Assembly: GCF_019352895.1 (NCBI RefSeq)
Contig: NZ_JAAAFX010000009.1
Coordinates: 1,010,764-1,074,763, forward strand
DNA length: 64,000 bases
Direction of reading: 5' to 3'
Source of the DNA: Variovorax boronicumulans
GTDB lineage: Bacteria; Pseudomonadota; Gammaproteobacteria; Burkholderiales; Burkholderiaceae_C
Position numbers and translations under genes: made by a program. Positions 8,332 through 16,379 of this stretch are shown here, piece by piece. Within the stretch, counting starts at the first letter, position 1; each line of letters begins with the position of its first letter. A model generated the notes under the pieces. That model saw only the letters and a program-made list of their open reading frames with translations, did no database searches and was not told the DNA's origin.

Positions 8332-8928
8332 ATGAAGCGCCTCCAGGGCCTCGCCCTTCTCGTCGCGGCGTTGGCTGTGCCCGTGCATGCCGAAGGCATC
8401 GCGATCGTGCTGCCCGCGCCCTCCTCCGGCGCCACCGCCGAAGTCTTCTTCTCGCCCGACGCCGGGACCGACCGTGCCATTGCGCGCGCCGTGGGCGAGG
8501 CGCGCCGACGGGTCTGGGTCGCGGGCTATTACTTCACCTCCTCGACCCTTGCCAAGGCGCTGGACCAGGCCCATGCGCGCGGCCTCGACGTGCGGGTGGT
8601 GCTCGACAGCTCGCAGGCCACGCTCAGGTACTCGAGCGCCACCTACTTCCACAACCAGGGCGTGCCGCTGTGGATCAACGCGCGCTACCCCGTCATGCAC
8701 CACAAGTTCCTGCTGATCGACGCCGACACCGTGGGCTTCGGTTCGATGAACTTCACGCGTGCGGGCGCCCAGCAGAACGCCGAGAACTTCAACCTGTTCC
8801 GGCGCTGGCCGCAGCTCGCGGCCACCTACGCGCAGGCGTTCGAGCGGCTGCAGGACGAATCCGAGCGCTACCGGCCCGGCATGACCTTCGATGCGCGCGG
8901 CGGCGCGGCAGGCGAAGCCAGGCCTTGA
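8332..8928 (+). CDS. Secreted phospholipase D-family protein (Nuc-like, single HKD motif)
   Basis: A 198-residue protein beginning with a signal peptide (MKRLQGLALLVAALAVPVHA). The single HKD signature is complete: HHKFLLID, six residues, then GSMN (H-x-K-x4-D-x6-GSxN). Proteins of this length with one HKD motif act as dimers and are typified by the nuclease Nuc; some are phosphodiesterases or phospholipases. It is probably periplasmic. An upstream GGGAG supports the ATG. Whether the substrate is nucleic acid or lipid cannot be decided from the sequence. Confidence 0.82.
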   Translation: MKRLQGLALLVAALAVPVHAEGIAIVLPAPSSGATAEVFFSPDAGTDRAIARAVGEARRRVWVAGYYFTSSTLAKALDQAHARGLDVRVVLDSSQATLRYSSATYFHNQGVPLWINARYPVMHHKFLLIDADTVGFGSMNFTRAGAQQNAENFNLFRRWPQLAATYAQAFERLQDESERYRPGMTFDARGGAAGEARP

Positions 8929-8969
8929 CGAGGCCGGCAGTGTCGGCCCGCAAGCTCGGGCCCGCGCGC

Positions 8970-10025
8970 TCAGGCCAGCGCGTCTTCGGGCGCCCGCACC
9001 AGGCTGTCGAGCGGCCAGCGCGGCTTGACGTCGAAGGCATAGACCTCGGTCGGCTGCTGCATGCCGGCCTGCAGCCGCATGGCCGCGGCCATCGCGATCA
9101 TCGCGCCGTTGTCGGTGCACAGGTGCAGTTCGGGGTAGTGCACGCGCACGCCACGCCTGGCGCAGGCCGCGTCGAGCTGCGTGCGCAGGTCGCGGTTGGC
9201 ACCCACGCCGCCGGCCACCACCAGCCGCTTGAGGCCGGTCTGCGTCAGCGCCGTCATGCTCTTCTTCAACAGCACCTCGACGATGGCCGCCTGTGTCGCC
9301 GCGGCCAGGTCGGCCTTGCGGCCCTCGAGATCGTCGCCGAGCTTGCGTGCCTGCGTCATGACCGCGGTCTTGAGGCCGGCAAAGGAGAAGTCGAGGTCGC
9401 CGCTGTGCAGCAGCGGCCGCGGCAGCTTGAACGCCGCCGGATCGCCCTGCTCCGCCAGCTTCGCCAGCCAGGGACCGCCCGGGTAGGGCAGGCCCATGAG
9501 CTTGGCCGACTTGTCGAAGGCCTCGCCGGCCGCGTCGTCGATGGTTTCGCCCAGCATCTCGTAGCGGCCGACGCCGTCGACCCGCATCAGCTGGGTATGG
9601 CCGCCCGACACCAGCAGGGCCACGAAGGGGAATTCGGGCGCATCGGCGCTCAGGAAGGGCGAGAGCAGGTGGCCCTCGAGGTGATGCACGCCCAGCACCG
9701 GCTTGCCCAGCGCCGCGCCCAGCGCGCAAGCCACGCCCGCGCCGACCAGCAGCGCACCCGCCAGGCCGGGACCGCGGGTGTAGGCCACCACGTCGACGTC
9801 GGCCAGCCGCTTGCCGGCTTCGTCGAACACGCTCTGCGCCAGCGGCAGCACGCGGCGGATGTGGTCGCGGCTGGCGAGTTCGGGCACCACGCCGCCGTAG
9901 GCCTGGTGCATGGTGATCTGGCTGTGCAGCGCGTGGGCACACAGGCGCGGCAGTGCGGCTCCCTGCGTCTCCACCAGCGCCACGCCGGTTTCGTCGCAGG
10001 ACGATTCGATTCCAAGTACGAGCAT
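8970..10025 (-). CDS. tsaD: tRNA N6-adenosine threonylcarbamoyltransferase
   Basis: A 351-residue ASKHA-fold enzyme that, with TsaB and TsaE, transfers the threonylcarbamoyl group onto A37 of ANN-decoding tRNAs. It begins MLVLGIESSCDETG, the family hallmark. The metal site HHLEGH is at about 114-119, and the ATP-binding glycines are visible in LLVSGGHTQL and VVAGGVGANRDLR. Its length matches the family. It is transcribed away from the nitrate regulator. Confidence 0.97.
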   Translation of the reverse strand: MLVLGIESSCDETGVALVETQGAALPRLCAHALHSQITMHQAYGGVVPELASRDHIRRVLPLAQSVFDEAGKRLADVDVVAYTRGPGLAGALLVGAGVACALGAALGKPVLGVHHLEGHLLSPFLSADAPEFPFVALLVSGGHTQLMRVDGVGRYEMLGETIDDAAGEAFDKSAKLMGLPYPGGPWLAKLAEQGDPAAFKLPRPLLHSGDLDFSFAGLKTAVMTQARKLGDDLEGRKADLAAATQAAIVEVLLKKSMTALTQTGLKRLVVAGGVGANRDLRTQLDAACARRGVRVHYPELHLCTDNGAMIAMAAAMRLQAGMQQPTEVYAFDVKPRWPLDSLVRAPEDALA

Positions 10026-10117
10026 GGGTCGAGTGTAGGTGGCGCCCGCCTCCGAGGCACGGTTGTTGCTGCATGCCCTTGCGGGACACCCCCGCGACCG
10101 CCCAGGCCCTGCCCACG

Positions 10118-11383
10118 ATGACCTCCGGACTGAATTTCTTGATTGCCGCCCTGCGGTGCGAAATCGATGCGCTCGACCAGTTGGGCCGCACCAGCGCGCT
10201 GGTGACGACCATCGCGCGGCTGGTGCATGCGCTGCAGCGCGAGCGCGGCCTGTCCAACGTGCTGCTGGGCTCGGGCGGGCGCCGTTTCGCCGGCGAACTG
10301 GCGGCCCAGGTGGCCGAATGCCGACGGCTGGAACAGCAGGTGCGCGCCTGCTTCGACCTGCTCGAAGCCGATCCGCGCCGCCTCGGCAACGGCGCGCGCC
10401 TGTTCAGCCGCATCGCCGCCGTGCTGCCCGGGCTCGACGCCCTGCCCGACCTGCGCCGGCGCATCGGCGGCCTGCAACTGCCGCCGGAGCAGGCCACGGC
10501 CGCCTTCGTCAAGCTCGTGGCCGGCCTGCTGGGTGTGGTCTTCGAAGCGGCCGACGGCGCCACCGACCCGGAGGTCTCGCGCCTGCTCGCGGCCCTGTTC
10601 AACTTCATGCAGGGCAAGGAGTTCGCGGGTCAGGAGCGCGCCTGCGGCAGCGCCGCCTTCGCCTCGGGCCGCAATGACGCCGAGCGGCAACAGCGCTGGC
10701 TGCACCTGATCGATTCGCAGGAACGCTGCTTCCAGGTGTTCTCCGGCTTCGCCGGCCCGGCACTCGAAGCCGAATGGCTGGCCGGCCTGCAGCCCGCGCA
10801 GACCGCCGAACTCGAGCGGCTGCGTCGCATCGCGTGCGCGGCCCCGCCCGGCACGCGGCTGGACCCGGAACTCAGCGCCGTCTGGTTCGACTGCTGCACG
10901 CGGCGCATCGACGCCATGCAGACCGTCGAAGAGCGGCTGACCGCCGACCTGCACCAGCTGTGCGATGCCAAGACCGCGCGTGCGCGCGCTGAACTGGCGG
11001 CCCACGAGCTGCTGCAGGCGCAGCTCTCGACAGAACCCCCCTTGCCGTCGACCGCCTTCTTCGACGAGCCGGCGGCCGGCGCGTCCGAAGGCGCGCCGCC
11101 CTATGGCCGCCAGCTCGAACGCTCGATCCTCGACATGGTGCAGGACCAGTCGCAGCGGCTGCAGGCCATGAGCGACGAACTCGACACCGTGCGCGCCTCG
11201 CTCAACGAGCGCAAGGTGATCGAGCGCGCCAAGGGCCTGCTGATGGCGCACCGCCGCCTGAGCGAGGAAGAGGCGCACAAGATGCTGCGCCAGACCGCGA
11301 TGAACCAGAAACGGCGGCTGATCGATGTAGCCGAGTCGGTGCTGTCGATGGCCGAGTACCTCGAAGGCCCGCAGGCCCCCTGA
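10118..11383 (+). CDS. nasR: NIT-ANTAR nitrate/nitrite-responsive transcription antiterminator
   Basis: A 421-residue regulator. The N-terminal two thirds is helical and matches the NIT nitrate/nitrite-sensing fold, including the diagnostic ALQRERGLSN near residue 40 and FNFMQGKEFAGQERA. The last 60 residues form an ANTAR RNA-binding domain: LNERKVIERAKGLLMAHRRL followed by EEEAHKMLRQTAMNQ. Klebsiella NasR has the same architecture and prevents termination in the nas leader when nitrate or nitrite is bound. Two leaders with ANTAR-like hairpins lie downstream, before the transporter and before nirB. The start is uncertain: ATG 10073 is also in frame. It is divergent from tsaD. Confidence 0.85.
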   Translation: MTSGLNFLIAALRCEIDALDQLGRTSALVTTIARLVHALQRERGLSNVLLGSGGRRFAGELAAQVAECRRLEQQVRACFDLLEADPRRLGNGARLFSRIAAVLPGLDALPDLRRRIGGLQLPPEQATAAFVKLVAGLLGVVFEAADGATDPEVSRLLAALFNFMQGKEFAGQERACGSAAFASGRNDAERQQRWLHLIDSQERCFQVFSGFAGPALEAEWLAGLQPAQTAELERLRRIACAAPPGTRLDPELSAVWFDCCTRRIDAMQTVEERLTADLHQLCDAKTARARAELAAHELLQAQLSTEPPLPSTAFFDEPAAGASEGAPPYGRQLERSILDMVQDQSQRLQAMSDELDTVRASLNERKVIERAKGLLMAHRRLSEEEAHKMLRQTAMNQKRRLIDVAESVLSMAEYLEGPQAP

Positions 11384-11487
11384 ATTGGTGCATCGCACAG
11401 GAAGCGTGCCTGCCGCCCGGGCATCGGTAGCCATGCCAGGGCACCGCTCTCCCCTGTAGACCCGACAGTCGATGCATCGCCGCGCCC

Positions 11488-11503
11488 TGGCACGGCCTTT
11501 GCA
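11488..11503 (+). promoter_or_regulatory. Sigma-54 promoter of the nitrate transporter operon
   Basis: TGGCAC-N5-TTGCA, an exact match to the -24/-12 consensus recognised by RpoN. Transcription would start near 11513, placing the ANTAR hairpin and the terminator in the leader. The sequence upstream (11384-11487) should hold activator sites; I see only fragmentary GGTGC/GCAC half-sites and no full NtrC palindrome. Confidence 0.85.
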
Positions 11504-11540
11504 TCGCATCTGGCACAGACCCACGGGTCTTCAGGCAGGC

Positions 11541-11560
11541 GGCATCCAACGGCGGATGCC
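11541..11560 (+). promoter_or_regulatory. ANTAR-target hexaloop hairpin, transporter leader
   Basis: A perfect 7-bp stem GGCATCC/GGATGCC closes the hexaloop AACGGC, with A at loop position 1 and G at position 4, the signature of ANTAR substrate RNAs. A weaker near-palindrome, AGACCCACGGGTCT, precedes it at 11517-11530 in the place of a first hairpin but lacks that loop signature. Confidence 0.75.
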
Positions 11561-11576
11561 ACCCACCGCCCCGGAC

Positions 11577-11643
11577 AAAGGCGTCCGTATCCCGCAGGGG
11601 CTCGTTCTTCGAGCCTTGCCTGCGCGATGCGGACGCCTTTTTT
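11577..11643 (+). terminator. Leader terminator (attenuator) before the nitrate transporter
   Basis: The outer stem AAAGGCGTCCG / CGGACGCCTTT encloses inner stems GCAGG/CCTGC and GGCTC/GAGCC and ends in a T-run. It lies between the ANTAR hairpin and the first gene, so it should stop transcription unless NasR intervenes. Its outer stem and T-run are the same as in the nirB leader. Confidence 0.88.
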
Positions 11644-11681
11644 GTTTTCTGTTCCCGTCATTTCCTTCCGGAGTCCGCCCC

Positions 11682-12926
11682 ATGTCCGATCTGCTGAAAA
11701 CGAAGTTGAGCCGCCGCCGCGTGCTGCAGGCCGCCGCCCTCGGTGCCGCCGGCATCGACCCGGCGCTGCGGGCGCTGGCCTACGCCCAGGGCTCCGACAA
11801 GCCCGAGAAGGAGGAAGTCAAGATCGGCTTCATTCCGCTGACCGACTGCGCCAGCGTGGTGATGGCCTCGGTGCTGGGCATCGACAGGAAGTACGGCGTG
11901 AAGATCGTGCCGAGCAAGGAGGCCAGCTGGGCCGGCGTGCGCGACAAGCTGGTCAACGGCGACCTCGACATGGCCCATGTGCTCTATGGCCTGGTCTACG
12001 GCGTGCACCTGGGCGTGAGCGGGCCGAAGAAGGACATGGCGGTGCTCATGACCCTGAACAACAACGGCCAGGCGATTACGCTGTCGAAGAAGCTGGCCGA
12101 CAAGGGGGCGGTCGATGCGCCCTCGCTCGCGAAGCTGATCGCCAAGGAAAAGGGCGACTACACCTTCGCCCAGACCTTCCCCACCGGCACCCACGCGATG
12201 TGGCTCTACTACTGGCTGGCTTCGGCCGGCATCGACCCCTTCAAGGACGTGAAGAACATCGTGGTGCCGCCTCCGCAGATGGTGGCCAACATGCGCATCG
12301 GCAACATGGACGGCTACTGCGTGGGCGAGCCCTGGAACCAGCGCGCGATCATGGACGGCATCGGGGTCACGGCCATCACCACCCAGGACATCTGGAAGGA
12401 CCATCCCGAGAAGGTGCTGGGCTGCACCGCCGACTTCGTGAAGAAGTACCCCCACACCGCGCGCGCCGTGACCGCCGCCATCCTCGAGGCCGGCCAATGG
12501 ATCGACACCGGCCTGCAGAACAAGAACAAGATGGCCGAGACCATCGCCGACAAGAGCTACGTCAACACCAGCGTCGACGCCATCAACCAGCGCATCCTGG
12601 GCCGCTACACCAACGGCATGGGCCGGAACTGGGACGACCCGAACCACATGAAGTTCTACAACGACGGCGCGGTGAACTTCCCCTACCTGTCGGACGGCAT
12701 GTGGTTCCTCACGCAGCACAAGCGCTGGGGGCTGCTCAAGGAGCACCCGGACTACCTCAAGGTCGCCACCGAGATCAACCGCATCGACATCTACAAGCAG
12801 GCCGCCACGGCCAGCAAGACCCCCGTGCCCGCCTCGCCCATGCGCACCAGCAAGCTGATGGACGGCGTGGTGTGGGACGGCAAGGAGCCGAAGAAGTACG
12901 CCGAATCCTTCAAGTTGCATGCCTGA
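11682..12926 (+). CDS. nrtA: Nitrate ABC transporter substrate-binding protein
   Basis: A 414-residue NrtA/CmpA-family binding protein. The N-terminus LSRRRVLQAAALGAAG resembles a twin-arginine signal, suggesting export of a folded protein. The mature region begins KIGFIPLTDCASVVMASVLG, typical of the nitrate/bicarbonate group, and contains PTGTHAMWLYYWLASAGI and GNMDGYCVGEPWNQRAI. It is first in an operon with permease and ATPase, behind a sigma-54 promoter and attenuator. Nitrate (or nitrite) is inferred from context; taurine or cyanate binding proteins are related but less similar in these motifs. Confidence 0.88.
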   Translation: MSDLLKTKLSRRRVLQAAALGAAGIDPALRALAYAQGSDKPEKEEVKIGFIPLTDCASVVMASVLGIDRKYGVKIVPSKEASWAGVRDKLVNGDLDMAHVLYGLVYGVHLGVSGPKKDMAVLMTLNNNGQAITLSKKLADKGAVDAPSLAKLIAKEKGDYTFAQTFPTGTHAMWLYYWLASAGIDPFKDVKNIVVPPPQMVANMRIGNMDGYCVGEPWNQRAIMDGIGVTAITTQDIWKDHPEKVLGCTADFVKKYPHTARAVTAAILEAGQWIDTGLQNKNKMAETIADKSYVNTSVDAINQRILGRYTNGMGRNWDDPNHMKFYNDGAVNFPYLSDGMWFLTQHKRWGLLKEHPDYLKVATEINRIDIYKQAATASKTPVPASPMRTSKLMDGVVWDGKEPKKYAESFKLHA

Positions 12927-12936
12927 GGAGAACACC

Positions 12937-13860
12937 ATGGTCAGTGCCGTCTTTCATTCGCCGCTCGATGCCTCGCCCCCTCTCCCGCGTGCGGGAGAGG
13001 GCCGGGGTGAGGGTGTGTCCCGCGCAGAAGCGGCCCCTCCTCCGCAGCCCCTTGCAAGGAAGGAACGAAAGCCCCTCGACCTGCGCGCCTTCTGGATGCG
13101 CGTGCTGCCACCGCTGGTCGGCTTCGGCCTGCTGTTGCTGGTCTGGGAGCTGATCGCCATGAACAGCAGCACCGGCTTCCCCTCGCCGCTGGTGACAGGC
13201 AAGCAGGCGTTGACCGTCTTCGCCGACCCGTTCTACAGCAAGGGCCCGAACGACCAGGGCGTGGGCTGGAACGTGCTGGCGTCGCTGCAGCGCGTGGCCC
13301 TGGGCTTCGGCCTGGCGGCGCTGGTGGGCATTCCGGCAGGCTTCGCGATCGGCCGTTTCGAGTTCCTCGCGCGCATGTTCAACCCGCTGATCAGCCTGCT
13401 GCGGCCGGTCTCGCCGCTGGCCTGGCTGCCGATCGGCCTGCTGGTGTTCAAGGGCGCCAACCCGGCGGCGATCTGGACCATCTTCATCTGCTCGATCTGG
13501 CCGATGGTGATCAACACCGCGGTCGGCGTGCAGCGCGTGCCCAGCGACTACATGAACGTGGCCCGCGTGCTGAACCTCAGCGAATGGAAGATCCTCACCC
13601 GGATCCTGTTCCCCGCCGTGCTGCCCTACATGCTGACCGGCGTGCGCCTGGCCGTGGGCACCGCCTGGCTGGTGATCGTCGCGGCCGAGATGCTGACCGG
13701 CGGCGTGGGCATCGGCTTCTGGGTGTGGGACGAGTGGAACAACCTCAACGTCGCCAACATCATCATCGCGATCTTCGTGATCGGCGTGGTCGGGCTGGTG
13801 CTCGAGTTCGCGCTGATCAAGGTCGCCACCGCGTTCACGTTCGAGGAGGTGAAGTCATGA
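12937..13860 (+). CDS. nrtB: Nitrate ABC transporter permease
   Basis: A 307-residue inner-membrane permease of the NrtB/SsuC type, with about six membrane segments from residue 50 and the ATPase-coupling loop near NVARVLNLSEWKILTRILFP. The start ATG follows GAGGAG by 6 nt. Residues about 12-30 (PPLPRAGEGRGEG) are encoded by a palindromic dispersed repeat and are unlike the family, so the gene has gained a repeat-derived cytoplasmic extension or the true start is further in. The last four bases overlap the ATPase start (ATGA). Confidence 0.88.
   Translation: MVSAVFHSPLDASPPLPRAGEGRGEGVSRAEAAPPPQPLARKERKPLDLRAFWMRVLPPLVGFGLLLLVWELIAMNSSTGFPSPLVTGKQALTVFADPFYSKGPNDQGVGWNVLASLQRVALGFGLAALVGIPAGFAIGRFEFLARMFNPLISLLRPVSPLAWLPIGLLVFKGANPAAIWTIFICSIWPMVINTAVGVQRVPSDYMNVARVLNLSEWKILTRILFPAVLPYMLTGVRLAVGTAWLVIVAAEMLTGGVGIGFWVWDEWNNLNVANIIIAIFVIGVVGLVLEFALIKVATAFTFEEVKS
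12977..13015. repeat. Palindromic repeat inside the 5' end of nrtB
   Basis: CCCTCTCCCGC and GCGGGAGAGGG form a perfect inverted repeat with a 2-nt centre, followed by GCCGGGGTGAGGG. A close relative lies at 21220-21255 between nirD and nasA. Translated here, it gives PPLPRAGEGRGEG. Confidence 0.75.
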
Positions 13861-14669
13861 ACGAACTGCAGAACAGCCGCTTCATCGAGATCAGCGACGT
13901 CGGGCAGACCTTCAAGACGGCCAAGGGCAGCTTCCAGGCGCTGCGCGACATCCACCTGACGGTGGCCAAGGGCGAGTTCGTGGCGCTGATCGGCCACTCG
14001 GGCTGCGGCAAGTCGACGCTGCTCAACCTGATCGCCGGCCTCACCCAGCCGACGCAGGGCACGCTGCTGTGCGCCAACAAGGAGATCACCGGCCCGGGCC
14101 CCGAGCGCGCGGTGGTGTTCCAGAACCACTCGCTGCTGCCCTGGCTCAGCTGCTACGAGAACATCTTCCTGGGCGTGGAGCGGGTGTTCGCCGCCACCGA
14201 ATCGAAGGCCCAGCTCAAGGCCCGCACCGAGGCCGCACTGGCGCTGGTGGGCCTCACGCCCGCCACCCACAAGCGGCCCGGCGAGATCTCGGGCGGCATG
14301 AAGCAGCGCGTGGGCATCGCGCGCGCGCTGGCGATGGAGCCCAAGGTGCTGCTGATGGACGAGCCCTTCGGCGCGCTCGACGCGCTGACCCGCGCGCGGC
14401 TGCAGGACGAGCTGCTCGCGATCGTGCAGAAGACCCGGAGCACGGTGGTGATGGTCACGCACGACGTCGACGAGGCGGTGCTGCTGGCCGACCGGATCGT
14501 GATGATGACCAACGGCCCCGCGGCCACCATCGGCGAGGTGCTGCCGGTGAAGCTGCCGCGCCCGCGCCACCGCGTCGAACTCGCCGAAGACCGCGACTAC
14601 GTGCACTGCCGCAAGGCGGTGATCGACTTCCTCTACACGCGGCAGGGCCACGTCGAGAAGGCGGCCTGA
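13857..14669 (+). CDS. nrtD: Nitrate ABC transporter ATP-binding protein
   Basis: A 270-residue ATPase energising nitrate uptake. Walker A is GHSGCGKST near residue 44, the ABC signature is ISGGMKQRVGIARAL, and Walker B is VLLMDEPFGALDALT, followed by the switch histidine in VMVTHDVDEA. The protein ends after the ATPase domain and lacks the extra binding-protein domain of cyanobacterial NrtC, so it resembles NrtD. The start overlaps the permease stop by 4 bp. It converges on the RraA-like gene with 13 bp between stops. Confidence 0.9.
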   Translation: MNELQNSRFIEISDVGQTFKTAKGSFQALRDIHLTVAKGEFVALIGHSGCGKSTLLNLIAGLTQPTQGTLLCANKEITGPGPERAVVFQNHSLLPWLSCYENIFLGVERVFAATESKAQLKARTEAALALVGLTPATHKRPGEISGGMKQRVGIARALAMEPKVLLMDEPFGALDALTRARLQDELLAIVQKTRSTVVMVTHDVDEAVLLADRIVMMTNGPAATIGEVLPVKLPRPRHRVELAEDRDYVHCRKAVIDFLYTRQGHVEKAA

Positions 14670-14682
14670 CGAGCCCTCCCCC

Positions 14683-15330
14683 CTAGCACAGGCCGAGTCG
14701 GTCCAGCGCCGGCTGCAGGCCCAGCAGCTCGATCGTCGAGGTGCCGCGCTCGATGGCCAGGCGCTGCGCCCGCTCCTTGTCCTCGCGCGCCAGGCTGCTC
14801 GCCAGCGCTGCCGCCACCTCGTCCTGCGGCACCACGACCAGGCCGTCGCGGTCGCCCACCACGATGTCGCCCGGGTGCACCACGCCGCCGCCGATGGCGA
14901 GCGGCGCGTTCAGCACACCCGGCTGGTTCTTGCCCGTGCCCTTGATGGACAGGCCGCGGCAGAAGACCGGAAAGCCAAGGCCCACGATGGCGCTGGCGTC
15001 GCGGACGCAGCCGCTGATGACCAGGCCTGCAATCCCCTTGTGCATGGCCTGCAGCGTCAGGACATCGCCCCAGGGACCGGCCTCCATGAAAGCCTTGGCG
15101 TCCACCACCAGCACATCGCCGGGGCGGGCCTTCTGCACCGCCAGATGCAGGATCAGGTTGTCGGCGGGCCGGGCGTCGACGGTGAATGCCGGCCCCACCA
15201 GGATGCTGCCCGGATCGAGCGGCTTCAGCCCGCTGTCGAGGGCGCCCCTGGCGCCCTGCGCCTCGTACACCGTGGCGGCCCCCAGGCGGCGCAATGCGTC
15301 GAACTGGGCCGGCGTGCATGTCGTGTTCAT
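14683..15330 (-). CDS. RraA-like protein (HMG/CHA aldolase family), copy 1
   Basis: A 215-residue member of the RraA superfamily, which contains the RNase E inhibitor RraA and metal-dependent class II aldolases such as 4-hydroxy-4-methyl-2-oxoglutarate aldolase. The aldolase active-site pattern is present: GPWGD near 90, then GCVRD about 20 residues on, whose Arg-Asp pair binds pyruvate and the metal. An aldolase or oxaloacetate decarboxylase is more likely than an RNase regulator. It starts 2 bp from a TctC-type binding-protein gene, with a second RraA-like gene on the other side. Confidence 0.78.
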   Translation of the reverse strand: MNTTCTPAQFDALRRLGAATVYEAQGARGALDSGLKPLDPGSILVGPAFTVDARPADNLILHLAVQKARPGDVLVVDAKAFMEAGPWGDVLTLQAMHKGIAGLVISGCVRDASAIVGLGFPVFCRGLSIKGTGKNQPGVLNAPLAIGGGVVHPGDIVVGDRDGLVVVPQDEVAAALASSLAREDKERAQRLAIERGTSTIELLGLQPALDRLGLC

Positions 15331-15332
15331 CT

Positions 15333-16316
15333 TCAATCCACCTTCGCGCCGGAACGCTTGACCACCGTCGTCCAGTAAGGGACTTCCTTCTGGATGAATC
15401 CGTTGAATGCCTCGACGCTGCCGCTGACGTCGGTCGAGCCCATGTCCTTGAGCTTCTTCGCCACCGAGGGCGCGCGCAGGGCCTGGTTCAGCGCCTCGTT
15501 GAGCCGCTGCACCACCGGTGCGGGCGTCTTCGACGGCACCAGCACGCCATACCAGTTCTCGATCACGAAGTCGTCGAAGCCCGCCTCCTTCATGGTCGGC
15601 ACATCGGGCAATCCGTCGACCCGCTTGGCCGCCGTGGTCGCCAGCACGTGCACGCGGCCACCGGACAGGTGCGGCCCCAGCGCCGTGGTGGTCTCGAAGG
15701 CCATCGAGACCTGGCCCGACAGCACGTCCGTCATGGCCGGCCCCTGCCCGCGGTAGGGCACGTGCAGCAGGTCCAGCTGGCGGTCGGTCTTGAGCAGTTC
15801 GCCCGCCAGGTGCTGCGGGCTGCCCGCGCCGCCCGATGCATAGGCGTACTTGCCGGGCGCGGCCTGCACCAGCTTCACCAGCGCCCCCAGGTCCCTGGCC
15901 GGCACCCGCGCGCTGTTGACGTAGAGCAGCAGCGGCACCGAGGCCACCGCTCCCACGCCCACCAGCGCCTTGACCGGGTCCAGGCGCAGCTCGTAGAGGG
16001 TGCGGTTGATGACCACGCCCGTGTTGTTGCCCAGCAGCGCGGTGCAGCCGTCGGGCTGCGCGCGCGCCACGAACTCGGTGCCGATGTTGCTGCTGGCGCC
16101 GCCCCGGTTGTCGACGATCACGGTCGCGCCCAGCGCGGTCGCCATGCCGGGCGCGACGAGGCGGGCCAGGATGTCGGTGGTGCCGCCGGGCGGGTAAGGC
16201 GAGACCAGCGTGACGGTCTTGCACGGGAAGGGCGCGCCGGCCGCGTGGGCGCTGGCAACCAGGGTGAGCGCCGCGGCGGCATGCGCGAGGCGGAAGGCGA
16301 ACTTGCGAACGGTCAT
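15333..16316 (-). CDS. Bug/TctC-family tripartite tricarboxylate binding protein
   Basis: A 327-residue periplasmic protein with a signal peptide ending near SAHAAG. The mature start FPCKTVTLVSPYPPGGTTDILAR is diagnostic of Bug receptors, and GGAGSPQHLAGELLK and PYRGQGPAMTDVLSGQV follow as in the family. These proteins bind carboxylates, and many genomes carry large numbers without adjacent TctAB permeases, as here. Flanking RraA-like enzymes suggest the ligand could be an oxo- or hydroxy-dicarboxylate; that is inference. Confidence 0.9.
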   Translation of the reverse strand: MTVRKFAFRLAHAAAALTLVASAHAAGAPFPCKTVTLVSPYPPGGTTDILARLVAPGMATALGATVIVDNRGGASSNIGTEFVARAQPDGCTALLGNNTGVVINRTLYELRLDPVKALVGVGAVASVPLLLYVNSARVPARDLGALVKLVQAAPGKYAYASGGAGSPQHLAGELLKTDRQLDLLHVPYRGQGPAMTDVLSGQVSMAFETTTALGPHLSGGRVHVLATTAAKRVDGLPDVPTMKEAGFDDFVIENWYGVLVPSKTPAPVVQRLNEALNQALRAPSVAKKLKDMGSTDVSGSVEAFNGFIQKEVPYWTTVVKRSGAKVD

Positions 16317-16379
16317 GGTGTTTTGTCTCTGGGGTGGATGTCGATCGGCCCGCCCTGCGCCGCGGGGTCGGGCGTGCGC

